Assembly: GCA_034440635.1 (NCBI GenBank)
Contig: JAOTON010002129.1
Location: 503,501-567,500 of the forward strand
Origin: Lepas anatifera
Taxonomy: Eukaryota > Arthropoda > Thecostraca > Lepadidae
DNA: 64,000 bases
Direction of reading: 5' to 3'
Notes under the pieces: generated by a model
Told to the model about the DNA's origin: nothing
Databases searched by the model: none
The model's input: only the letters and a program-made list of their open reading frames with translations
In this document: positions 19,995 to 29,572 of the stretch, piece by piece
Numbering within the stretch: position 1 is the first letter of the stretch
Layout of the letters: each line of letters starts with the position of its first letter
Program-made: the position numbers and the translations under genes

Positions 19995-20876
19995 TTCGGC
20001 ATTCCGAAGTCCACCAAGGGCAGTTGTATTTGTATGTTTGTTTTTATGGGGTATACTACTTTCGGCCGCGTTCATAATTATTTCCGATACTGCTTTACAG
20101 CTTCTGTCCACACGATCAAGCTCAATTTGTACATCACATTTCTCATGGAATTTGGCCCAGTCCGCCTTTGTGGTGTTAAATTGGACTATTGGTAATGTAT
20201 AATTTGTCAGGATATTTTGAGTTAGACCAATATGTATCACAAAGTGATCACTATTAAAACAGTCATTGTTAGTCGACCATGTAAACGAGGGGGCCAGGGC
20301 GCTGGAACAAATGGTTATGTCAATATGAGAAAGGTTTCCTGAAAATTCATCTAGGCGTGTCGGGTTTCCATTGTTCATTACATGTAATGCTCGCTCACGA
20401 ATAATTTCTCCCCATATATTTCCACGAGCATCGTTGTGTGGAGCTCCCCAAAGTCTATTTTTGCTATTGGCGTCCGAGCAGATGATAAATGGAAGATTGA
20501 ATTGTTCGACCAGGCTGTCTAAATCATTTTTTCTCAAGGGCATACCTGGGGGAAGATATAATAAACATACAATAATTTTCTGCCTGTTGATTGAACATAC
20601 ACATGCAACAGCTTGTAGTTGGGTATTCAGGGCAAGATGGTAATGTGGAAGCTTATTTGAAACATACAGTGTTACACCACCCTGTCGAGCACCTGTTCCA
20701 GCATAAGCATTGTAACACGAGTAATTCACTAAGTTGAAGTTATAAGGGTCGTTGGGGAGAAAATGGGTTTCCTGCAAACAAATTATTAGAGGTGACAACA
20801 TCAACAACATTGGCTTAACCTCAGCCCATTTCCCTATCAAACCCCGACAGTTCCACTGAAGAATTTCAGAACTCAT
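19992..20876 (-). pseudogene. LINE-1 ORF2 N-terminus: AP-like endonuclease
   Basis: Begins at ATG 20876 (MSSEILQWNCRGL). Endonuclease motifs are complete: LQWNCRGL, CLQETHF, LLYLPPG, SDANSKNRLWG, LSHIDITICSS and NSDHFVIH. Roughly two thirds of the residues match LINE-2 by eye. A one-base shift in the A-rich stretch near 20035 throws the frame off just before the conserved CPWW motif. The frame then ends at the LINE-2 insertion. The domain itself is unbroken; the full ORF2 is not. Confidence 0.9.
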
Positions 20877-20903
20877 TGGATGGGTTTGTTGTTTGTAAGT
20901 TCC

Positions 20904-22004
20904 TTACAATCCTGAAATTCCTGAAAAAATTAGGGCCATATGTGCCGAGCATAGCAGGGTAGGTCTGCCATCTTTACACATACTTTTCTTGCAATGGCTG
21001 GCATGGTGACTAGAACAAGACATTTGGTCCTCTAAGCCAGTGTTTGGCCTGCACTCACAGACCAGGAGGGTCCGATGTTGGGTCAGGTTAGTAATTGAAG
21101 TATTGGTCCTGAAAAATCTGAAAAGCCTTGAACAGTTTGTATTAAGGAGTTTACTAGAGCACACTGGGAATTTGTAACTCAGGTACACAGTCAGGTTAGA
21201 TAGTAAACATACATCCGTCAGGTGATACCGAAAGCACAGACAAAACAGGCAATTTAGGAGACTAGGACAAAGGTTAGTACTATAACTACATATTCTACTG
21301 CTAATGCGATATGGAGAAATACAGACTAGATGTCTCAGGTGCTGTACTGAATGCACCTTCCAACAACATATTTGTTTTCTGAACTTGCTGGCTGATTGCA
21401 GCAAATTCAGCAAACGTACAGCTTGGATGCTTCGATGGTGCAGTGTCAAATGCATCCTCAAACACCGTATCTGCCTTCCGAACCTTCCGGCTGTACACGG
21501 AAAATTCAGAAAACATACTGCTTGGATGCTCGCAAGTATCCGTGAGATAGCCACTGTGGTGGCAAAAAACAGAGAGCGCAAAACCAGGTTCCTGGCAAAA
21601 AACAGAAAACAGGCAACAGAAACCATAAAACACTTTGAGAACCAGAAACCGGCCAAGCTCAGAGCTAACCGTTGATGAAACCATAAAGGAGACATTGAGT
21701 ATCGCATTCGAACTAAATATTGAAAGTCGCTTTGTGGGAACACAGAAGAAAAAGGGGCGCTGCAGATTGCAGGGCTAACCCCTTTGAATGCAACGGATAA
21801 TTCAAAGAAAAACTCTTGAGTACTCTGTATGAGCTGAGAAGCACTATCTGCAAGAGTAACATGGGAGCTCTCTTCAGAATGAACAGAAATAACCTTGAAA
21901 AAACCAAGTATAAACCAAAGCAGAACCATTCTGTATGTACTGGAGAAAGAAAAAAAGTGCCAGAACAAAAATGTAAATGTGCCACCACAGGTTAATGGAT
22001 GCAA
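20904..22004 (-). CDS. LINE-1 inter-ORF frame: candidate third protein
   Basis: An uninterrupted frame fills almost the entire gap between ORF1 (stop at 22041) and ORF2 (start 20876): 366 codons, or 341 from its first ATG at 21929. The start of the frame is aromatic and hydrophobic (TFTFLFWHFFSF, MVLLWFILGFFKVI). Residues about 155-220 hold a tandem repeat of about 33 residues beginning SIQAV. I recognise no domain. A second minus-strand phase is also mostly open (21301-21684, 21713-21988), so the coding phase is uncertain. Persistence of an open frame this long in an otherwise decayed element is unusual. LINE-2 has an open hydrophobic frame at the same place. Confidence 0.4.
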   Translation of the reverse strand: MHPLTCGGTFTFLFWHFFSFSSTYRMVLLWFILGFFKVISVHSEESSHVTLADSASQLIQSTQEFFFELSVAFKGVSPAICSAPFSSVFPQSDFQYLVRMRYSMSPLWFHQRLALSLAGFWFSKCFMVSVACFLFFARNLVLRSLFFATTVAISRILASIQAVCFLNFPCTAGRFGRQIRCLRMHLTLHHRSIQAVRLLNLLQSASKFRKQICCWKVHSVQHLRHLVCISPYRISSRICSYSTNLCPSLLNCLFCLCFRYHLTDVCLLSNLTVYLSYKFPVCSSKLLNTNCSRLFRFFRTNTSITNLTQHRTLLVCECRPNTGLEDQMSCSSHHASHCKKSMCKDGRPTLLCSAHMALIFSGISGL

Positions 22005-22040
22005 ATTGGTTTCCCGAGTATTCTTTCAGTGTATGTTGGG

Positions 22041-23432
22041 TCAAGTATTGTAGATCTCCTCTTCCTGCATTTTTTTAAGCTCCTCCAGGGTTTGCGCTGA
22101 AAAGTACTGAGGTCCAGAGGTATCACTATAGCCAAGTGCCCGAGAGGCCTCAGGAACACAGCTACTGTGCCCCCCCCTGGCCCCGTCCTCTTTACGTTTC
22201 CCTCTTGGGCTCTTAACCACCTGCCAGAAACCAGGTGCTTCGTCCCTGGCCACAGGGTTGTCCCTTACCACTGGGTCATCACAACCCTGCTCCACCTCTA
22301 CGTGACTGCTGTGATTTGCTGCATCACCCTTGTCTATGTCCTGTCTTACCACTGCTTCCCTACTCATCCTCTGGTCACCATCACACACACCCCCTTCGTT
22401 GTTCTTTCCCTGTACCTGCACAACCGTTTTCTCTCGCCTATCTTCGCTACCTGCCTTCTCAGCTACCTTGTCCTGTGTCAGCTTTGTCAGCAACTCCACA
22501 ACCGTCATCAAACACTTTTCAACTTTTTCCAATCGGTCACCTACACTGCCTAGTCCTGTACTTGCAGCACTTTTCGCTGCCACTGCTGCAAATGATGTAG
22601 TCATCGAGTTATCTTTTCCTATTCTTTGCATCACCTGCTGCCTTGCCTCTGGGTAAGAAATACCCTTGTCCATCTTTACTTTGACAACCTCCTTCTCCTC
22701 CCTGAATCGCGGACACACACTATTTAGAGACACATGGTCAGTTCCTCCACAGTTTACACATTTCATCATACATGACAGGGTGCCTGAACCATGTTTGGGG
22801 TCTCCACATCGTAGGCATGTTGGGGCCGCCCTGCACATGTGGTAAGTGTGCCCTAACTTACCACAGGCCAAGCACTGGCGGGGCCTTGGGTATGATCGTC
22901 TCACTGTGTATGAAACATAGTCCATTTCAATTTTCTCTGGTGGAACCATGAGGTCAAAGGTGAGGACAAAGGCTGGTGTCTTGATCAGCCTTGTCCCCAT
23001 CCTTTTCCACACCTGCTTTGCCTCCTTCACACCATGCTCCCTCAGTCCCTCTACAACTTCGCTCTCGTCTAACTCCTTCAGATCCTCCGCATAAATGGTG
23101 CCCTTACTCTCGTTCAACTTTTCGTGCTTCTGTACCTTGACTGCCAAATCTGCAAATTTATTTACCCTCATCAACTTCTCGGTTTGAACGCTATCTTTGG
23201 TTCTGATCAGAAGTTTTTCATCCAGGAAACTCACCTTCTCCGCCTTCTCATCTCCCAACACACCCCTCAAACAGGCCTGTATCCAGGGCCAGCCCTTGCT
23301 CTTTACAGGGGCTCCCGACTCGAGCTCAAGCAACAGGAAAGATCCCTGTCTTTTGCTCCCTCCAGTCATCGTGTCACCAAAACATTCCTCCGTAATATCT
23401 CTAGCCTTCCTTTTAAGAGGCCGCCCCGCCAT
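22041..23432 (-). CDS. LINE-1 ORF1: Gag-like zinc-knuckle protein
   Basis: A 463-residue frame from ATG 23432 with no interruption. The N-terminus is basic (GRPLKRKARD). Around residues 187-245 are CLACGKLGHTYHMC, CLRCGDPKHGSGTLSC and CVNCGGTDHVSLNSVC, three CCHC-type knuckles for RNA binding. RLEKVEKCLMTVVELLTKL further on suggests a short coiled coil. The final third is charged and polar. The pattern of similarity to LINE-2 ORF1 (LELESGAPVKSKGWPWIQAC versus LELASGQPLKNRGWPRLQAC) confirms homology. Intact even though ORF2 is badly decayed. Confidence 0.88.
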   Translation of the reverse strand: MAGRPLKRKARDITEECFGDTMTGGSKRQGSFLLLELESGAPVKSKGWPWIQACLRGVLGDEKAEKVSFLDEKLLIRTKDSVQTEKLMRVNKFADLAVKVQKHEKLNESKGTIYAEDLKELDESEVVEGLREHGVKEAKQVWKRMGTRLIKTPAFVLTFDLMVPPEKIEMDYVSYTVRRSYPRPRQCLACGKLGHTYHMCRAAPTCLRCGDPKHGSGTLSCMMKCVNCGGTDHVSLNSVCPRFREEKEVVKVKMDKGISYPEARQQVMQRIGKDNSMTTSFAAVAAKSAASTGLGSVGDRLEKVEKCLMTVVELLTKLTQDKVAEKAGSEDRREKTVVQVQGKNNEGGVCDGDQRMSREAVVRQDIDKGDAANHSSHVEVEQGCDDPVVRDNPVARDEAPGFWQVVKSPRGKRKEDGARGGHSSCVPEASRALGYSDTSGPQYFSAQTLEELKKMQEEEIYNT

Positions 23433-23753
23433 AATGGCGAGGTCCGAAGAGCAGACACCAAGGGAAATAAGCTGTGGTCAAAAGAAAAAAACAAATATAC
23501 CCTACCTAGAAATCAAAGATGGCGGCGTGCAACACCCACCACCCGCGTGGCGGAAAAAAACGAAGGAGTTCACCCACCGGAAGCAAGAAAAAAACACTCA
23601 AAATACACACCAACGAAACCAAAGAAGAGAAATATACCTATCCGCATTCAACCCATCACGATCACCGATCGAAAAAAACTTTGGAAAACACTAAACCAAA
23701 ACGAAGCAATGGGGGCACCACGTGGAGCGACAATCCTGCACGTCCGTTCGCCA
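23433..23753 (-). other. LINE-1 5' leader
   Basis: About 320 bases with no gene upstream of LINE-1 ORF1, likely carrying its internal promoter. No TATA box is evident. The plus strand is rich in A and ACC repeats. The boundary with block D is set by comparison with copy 2. Confidence 0.6.
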
Positions 23754-26700
23754 CGGGAAGTTGTTGTAAACTAAACCATATAATTGATTATGGAGATTTC
23801 GCTCGAAACATAATTCTTGAACTGTTAAAATATTAGGTTAACTAGGCTGAACTCAAGTGTTTGAAATATTTGCTGTAAAACTTGGTACGTCCATGTGACG
23901 GGTTAAGAAGATGTTATTAATACAGCGATATTTTTCAGGTTTGCTGATTTAGAAATCGCTGCATGTGCTGGTCAAACTTTTGTTTTGCCTTATGGCTGAC
24001 TTTTATCCAGTATCAGTGGGCTGAGTGTGATACAGCATGACCAAGTTTGTCACCAGCTATCAACCATTTCGGTATGTTATAAATTGTGACTGATATAACA
24101 ACTTCTCATGTTCATATCTGGTATGATAATAATAGTTGATGTAAATTTGCTTTTACAATAGTGGTAAAATATTCAATTTTGACTAAGGCCATTGCGCATG
24201 TTAAAATGTAAAAACTGACACGTTGTCATCACTGGTGGTTTGCTTATTCGCCTTGACTGTGCTCTCTATAGGGTCGCTCTTAAAAACTTTGTGTACTTTA
24301 CAGACTTGACCTGTCCTTATCCTCATGATATATTTGATTCTGATTTCATTGAGTGACATTTCAATTGGCTACAACACCTGGAAAGATTGGCTGAAAGTGG
24401 TTAAAGATTTCATGTTTCAGGCTCCAGATTGGCCGCATCTTCCGTTGCTACATTGGGATGAAAGAGGTGCATAACCAACCAGTAAAGCCAGTGTGGCATG
24501 TACTTGCATATAGTAATGATAGATGAATTTTATAAAGCATCCATTTACTTTTTAGATATATTTGCACCATAATATACCTGTTATTCCTGTTAATGTACCT
24601 GTTTCTACTAATGTGAATGTTAATACCTGCTATTCCACATGATCCCCAAATTACATGGTTCATCAGCCTGAAAACTTTTTTGTGTTGTTACCTATTTGAA
24701 TGTATTTATGTGCTGTGATGTATTTGAACGAGTTAAAACTATTTTTACTATTTAAACGACTTGATTTAACGATATGTGCTATTGTGAATTTAGTACTTGC
24801 GGATACAGCTTCATATATGAAATGAAAACAATTTAGTTGAGGAAATTTTTAATGCCCCTCTCCATTCCTTAGCTTTCCTGGGAAGCCCAGCACTAGCAGT
24901 ATCTCTTTCGGCGGTGTCTTTGGACGTCAGCAGCAAGCGGCGCTGGATGCCCCTGCTACAACCCCAGCACGGTGAGTCTGATGTGGCTAAAGACAAAAAA
25001 TGGTTGCAATATTTTCAATTGAGAAGTGGATGGGCTATTCAACTCTGTTTCCCGTTTTCGGCTACATAGTGTGGTTCTCTAGATCTGAGGGCTACAAGCC
25101 CCCTCTCCCCTGTCAAGGCGAAGGTGGCTCAGATCCTGTCAATGGGTGTGGAAATACTGCATTGTGTGCGAAGCATGGTCTGCATTATCTAACTGCAATC
25201 ATTTTATTTGGGATTGACATAGATATCCTGCTTTTTTGGAAACCTGAAAATTGAATATCTATATGGGTGTTGACATCTTTTTAATTCCACTCTTTAATTC
25301 CAGCGGGGCCAACTGTGCAAATAACCATGAGGAAACATATTTTTGCAAGCATATAGCGATTTCAGCATAATGTCATGACTGCGTCTGCAGTGCTGACAAA
25401 TTGTTTTGACAAATCGCCTGGATGGGGTCATATGACAGGCTACCTTCACTTCGTTTATACAGCTCTGAAGGTGCTGGCGGGGGGCTGGTCGAGGCGCCGC
25501 TCTGGTCGAGTTTCTGACGAGCACTGGCTGCGCTGCTTGGTCTTGTAGTCTCCACTGGATTTCAGTTAAATTGTTATCCCCTACTACCCGTAGAGGGCTG
25601 ACTCCCGGCAGCGCTGAGAGACACTGAGCATCCTCTCCAGTGATGGCTCGTCGCTGGGGGGACGTTAGCAAACAGTGATGGTGATGTTGGGTTTACTTAA
25701 CACGTGCCCCGCTGGGGTCCTTTGCATGATGAGCCCTGCTGGGGAGAGGGCGTTCCCCCTCCATATCCCGTTCGCCACGAAAGATAAAGGAAAACTACGG
25801 GCGGCCTTCGAAAGCTATTAACAAGACGAAGAGAATTTATAAAAATAATTTTTACATCTAGTCAATATTTAGGTTAGCATAGGTCAAAGAATGCGCCATA
25901 GGCTTACAACAGAGCAGTGTACGTTTCCGTCTCTAGATCTGCCCTCAGGGAAGCTAGAGCAAATCTTTATGCATTAGTATTGTATTGTATGACACAGAAA
26001 GAATTTTTTCCAAGGTACAAGCCTAAAATTGTGTTTCTAGAAGTTTTACCATTGCAGAACAATAGTTGCACCGTAGTTCAATTACCGAAGTGAAACAACC
26101 CTGGTTACGTCACTAGCATAAAGCAATGCAATTACTAGAGAATGACAACCTTGCCTTGTGCCACAATAGTGTGCGCTTCGTTCATACCTGGTTCATACCT
26201 TGCTTGCGCACCAGCGCTGTACTAGCTGAATACTAGGCGTTGTAGTGTCATTGTAAATATCTGGTAGGTAAAGTTAGGGCGTTGTCGCACCCTTGTTAGG
26301 CCATTGTCGTTTGACTATGGTTTCAAATACCTGCCCGGGTTACGGTCGTCATCTTGCTTTCTGTTTACCCGTGGCAATACACAGTGGCCTGGCATGCATA
26401 CCGTGTAGGTTGGAAGAAAATGTGACTTATTTTAATCAATCGTGGAACTTTGGAAGCTGCCTGGAATAGTTGTCAGTCATCTGTGAGTGGAAAGTATTGT
26501 TCTCTGTTCCAATAATTGAAAAGTGAGGCATTTTGGAATAGTCAATCCAGTTACTTACTTCAGGCATGTATACCATATTGGTATTAAGGCTCATATTTTC
26601 TTGTCAAACAAGCACAGACTATTTGATCATATGGCTTAGGTACTTGCAGTGGGTAGAGCTTAATTGTGTTTGCTTTATGGGCCCATTTGAAAAATAGGGT

Positions 26701-28391
26701 GAGTTCCAATATGATCTTGTCAGTGTGTTCAGATGGATTTTTCTGGTTTACCAAAGTTTGCTTATAATTTAGGGCAGGGGTAGAAGGACTGGGACAAGCA
26801 CAGAAGCTAAAACAACATCAAAATATGAGAGGGAAGCATCTATAGTAAATATAATGCTGCTAATCCTTTTTAATGGCTAGGATTGAAAAATGCCAAGCGA
26901 ACAGTATCAATTTATTGAAGAATGTTAAATCAACAAAATTCATTCCCAATTTGGGGCAGACTTTGCAACTTGTTGTAGGGGCTGGAATTTGCTGTATACA
27001 TACAAAATTTTCTGGTCACATTAAAATGTCTGGCTCGCCTTCTAAGATTTTTTGGAAATGCTGTCAGTATGAGCATTTCATTTTAGAAATAACCTGCCCT
27101 TCACATAAAAGTTTTCAAGCAAAGTACACTAAGATATGTTTGTGTTTTTAAAGTATATTTTGTGATACAGCTTGGAAAATTTGAAGCCTGAATGCCTTTC
27201 CCCAGCACAGCCATTATATTTCCTTACTTGCCCCTAAAAACATTGAAGGGTGTTCAGTGTTGGAGACTATTGTCAGCATTCTTAAATATGTTTTGGGTCT
27301 GTTTGACTCTCTTAAGAAAGAACCCAAACATTCCATATTTTGAAAATAAGCTCTCCTATTTGGGTTGAAACGTGCCCAATTATGAGTCAGCATTCCTATC
27401 ATTGAGTATACCTACAAAACATTTGTTTATAATTCTGACTACAGCTCTACCTTCCTCCCAGTTGATTAAGATTAAATTTCAGACCAGATGCTGAAACTCT
27501 TGACATTCTTTAAAAGCTTATTGGTTCTGTCTGTGAAATGTAAGCCAGAATGAAAAATGAAATTACCCTATTCACATTTAGATATTCGGTCATTCCAGAC
27601 CCTCTTGGAAAGTTGAGTGGTCTTGGAACCATATCTTTTGCGGAAATATACCTAAGGTGAATGGTCCAAAAGATTGTTTTAAATGTTTCATAATTGACCC
27701 TATCTGTGACGAGAGATTTATGGCAGATTTTTTACATTAGTCTGTGCCATTTAGCTTGGATATGTTTGGAAAAACTTCTGGCACTTAAACATATGTTACC
27801 AAAAGAGTGTCTGGAACAGCCTCATTGTTACAAATAAAGTGCAAGACTGCAAAGAAAAAAACTACTGTTGTACTAAAATTGTACAAAATGATACTTGGAC
27901 CCATGAACTAATGTTCTATTTTCTATTTTGAGGGGATTTTTTATTCCTTCCAAGAAGCTACTAGGACAAAATTTTTTGCCTATTAAATCAAAACATGCTT
28001 TATCATGAGTAAGTAGGTCTATTTTCATATACCTTGTACGAGTTTGTTAGCCCATCTGATATAATTATCTATTGGTCAGCATGTGAAATAAGACGCATTT
28101 TTTCATTATCTTATTATAGATTTTGTAAAATCTGTCTGGATTGGAGGTGAGCTAAGCAGAGGGAATGAAAACAACACTGATAGGATCCCATTTGGATCAA
28201 TGGATTCTATAATCAGTTCAAGCCGTGACAAGGGACAGTAAGTGAAGAGAAGGGCACTCAAAGGGGAAGGGAGAGAATGGCATTCAAAAGGGACAAATCA
28301 AAAATAAAAATGTCACTTCTGCTCCCTGAGTTTCTTCGGGTGAACATTTTTTGCACTGATTTAGGGGACCATAAAATCCATGGGCAAGGTT
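23754..28391. repeat. Block D, copy 1
   Basis: About 4.6 kb, AT-rich apart from a GC-rich patch at 25400-25790, and repeated almost unchanged at 43163-47814. I see no complete gene. A candidate 99-base exon lies at 24873-24971. A 125-codon minus-strand frame (25294-25671) falls in the GC-rich patch and is present in both copies, but it has no recognisable domain. The rest holds only short frames. Block D may be host intronic or intergenic DNA captured in the duplication, or the far part of the same mobile repeat. Confidence 0.75.
24873..24971 (+). other. Candidate 99-nt internal exon in block D, copy 1
   Basis: A pyrimidine-rich acceptor (CCATTCCTTAG) precedes 24873 and a consensus donor (G|GTGAGT) follows 24971. 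The length is an exact multiple of three, and two of three phases are open; one reads STSSISFGGVFGRQQQAALD, the other SLDVSSKRRWMPLLQP. Local GC content rises sharply over the exon. The copy at 44289-44387 keeps both splice sites with two base differences. Product unknown; whether it is still transcribed cannot be judged from sequence. Confidence 0.35.
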
Positions 28392-28840
28392 GAATCCATC
28401 GACATATATTGATACCAATACACTAACCGGTACAGTAAAACGAACACAAGCAATGCAATAGGGGTGTGTCCCTATTAGGGCAAGCTCACAAACATGTCCC
28501 GCTTTGAACTGGCTGGGCGAACACGCCCCGACTCGTGGAGACACGATGCAAGATTTTCGGGCACACAGGGAGGCGATACAACTCTGAGTCGCCACTCGTG
28601 TGAATACTTGAAACCATTCACGTTCATTCAAAAGACAACACACACGATGCACACACAGGGGGCATAGATATCGTGAGAAAAAAGTTTGCAGTGTTAATTA
28701 ACATAAAAAAAAGAAAAAAAGGCGGGGTACGGGAGAAAAAAAGAAAAAAAGTAAAATAAATGCATGGGTTAGCGAAGGACGAATCGCCCCGCAGGGCCGA
28801 TCGGCGGCAACGCACCGGCGGCGATCCCCGGCGCCGCCCT

Positions 28841-28973
28841 GCAGCCACCGCAGCATGGCCCAGCGGCCACCGCAGCGCCGTCTAGCGGCCACCACAGCGC
28901 CGCCTAGCGGCCACCACAGCGCCGCCTAGCGGCCACCGCAGCACAGTCCAACGCCGCCCAGCGGCCGCCGCAC
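28841..28973. repeat. 22-bp GC-rich minisatellite
   Basis: About five to six units of AGCGCCGCCTAGCGGCCACC plus two variable bases, best preserved from 28874 to 28940 and degenerate at both edges. Confidence 0.85.
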
Positions 28974-29212
28974 CAAAGCCACACAACCATTCAGAGCTGT
29001 CGTTCCATCAGTTCGCACCTAAGCAGGAGCACCGCTGATGATCCGACAGCCCAACGTGCAGCATCATAGCGGCAGGGGATGCAGTGCGGCGCCATCCGCC
29101 CAACCGCGATCGCCCGCGGGAGGCTCAGAGTAGCTGCCGGAGACATTTTAATTAGATGAGGGGGAAGGAAAGGTTGCAGCTGAGTAGTTGTGCAAGAAGC
29201 GAGAGCATGTAC

Positions 29213-29213
29213 G

Positions 29214-29257
<44 letters not shown>
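29213..29257. repeat. (GA)n microsatellite
   Basis: About 20 GA units with one GATA interruption, unrelated in position to the large GA array of block B. Confidence 0.9.
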
Positions 29258-29572
29258 CTAAGGGAATTCGGGCGGTGCACGGTATCATATTAGCAGGGGA
29301 TTTGGGGACTAGCAGTAGGGTGCCAGAGGCGGGCCTGTTCGACTCCCGCGGTGCCAAAGTTAAAGCTTGACCGCGCTTGATAGTTGAAAGATTTTGCCTG
29401 TAATGCAGATGCAGGTACAAACTACCTCAGACATTTTCCTAATACGGGGATACGTGGTTTGATTAACTAACACACTAGTATTTTAGCATAATGTTCAGAA
29501 CTTAAATATTCTTGATTTGCTAGCTGTCAATATTTATTAGGATCGCAATTCTATAACCAACTTCTATCTCCA

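Larger units (their letters stand above)
19995..23753 (-). mobile_element. LINE-1, 5' half (leader, ORF1, inter-ORF frame, endonuclease)
   Basis: Upstream half of LINE-1, separated from 9967-13170 by LINE-2. The minus-strand order is a 5' leader (23433-23753, A/C-rich on the plus strand), ORF1, a long inter-ORF open frame, and ORF2 endonuclease. The 5' junction with block D is at about 23753, where GAAGTTGTTGTAAACTA of block D begins; copy 2 shows the same block D sequence without the element. Confidence 0.9.
28392..29540. other. Unique segment with GC-rich minisatellite and poly-A patches
   Basis: No gene supported. Block D homology stops at 28391. The segment contains A/G homopolymer patches (28705-28760), a GC-rich region (28780-29130) including a 22-bp minisatellite, and a GA microsatellite. 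Short Arg-rich frames on the minus strand come from the GC-rich repeats. Confidence 0.6.

Noticed and set aside
28624..28895. Arg-rich minus-strand frames
   Set aside because: Explained by GC minisatellite and A-rich patches.
29318..29352. tRNA 3' half (GTTCGACTCC, GGTGCCA)
   Set aside because: The T-loop would be too long and no D or anticodon arm lies upstream.
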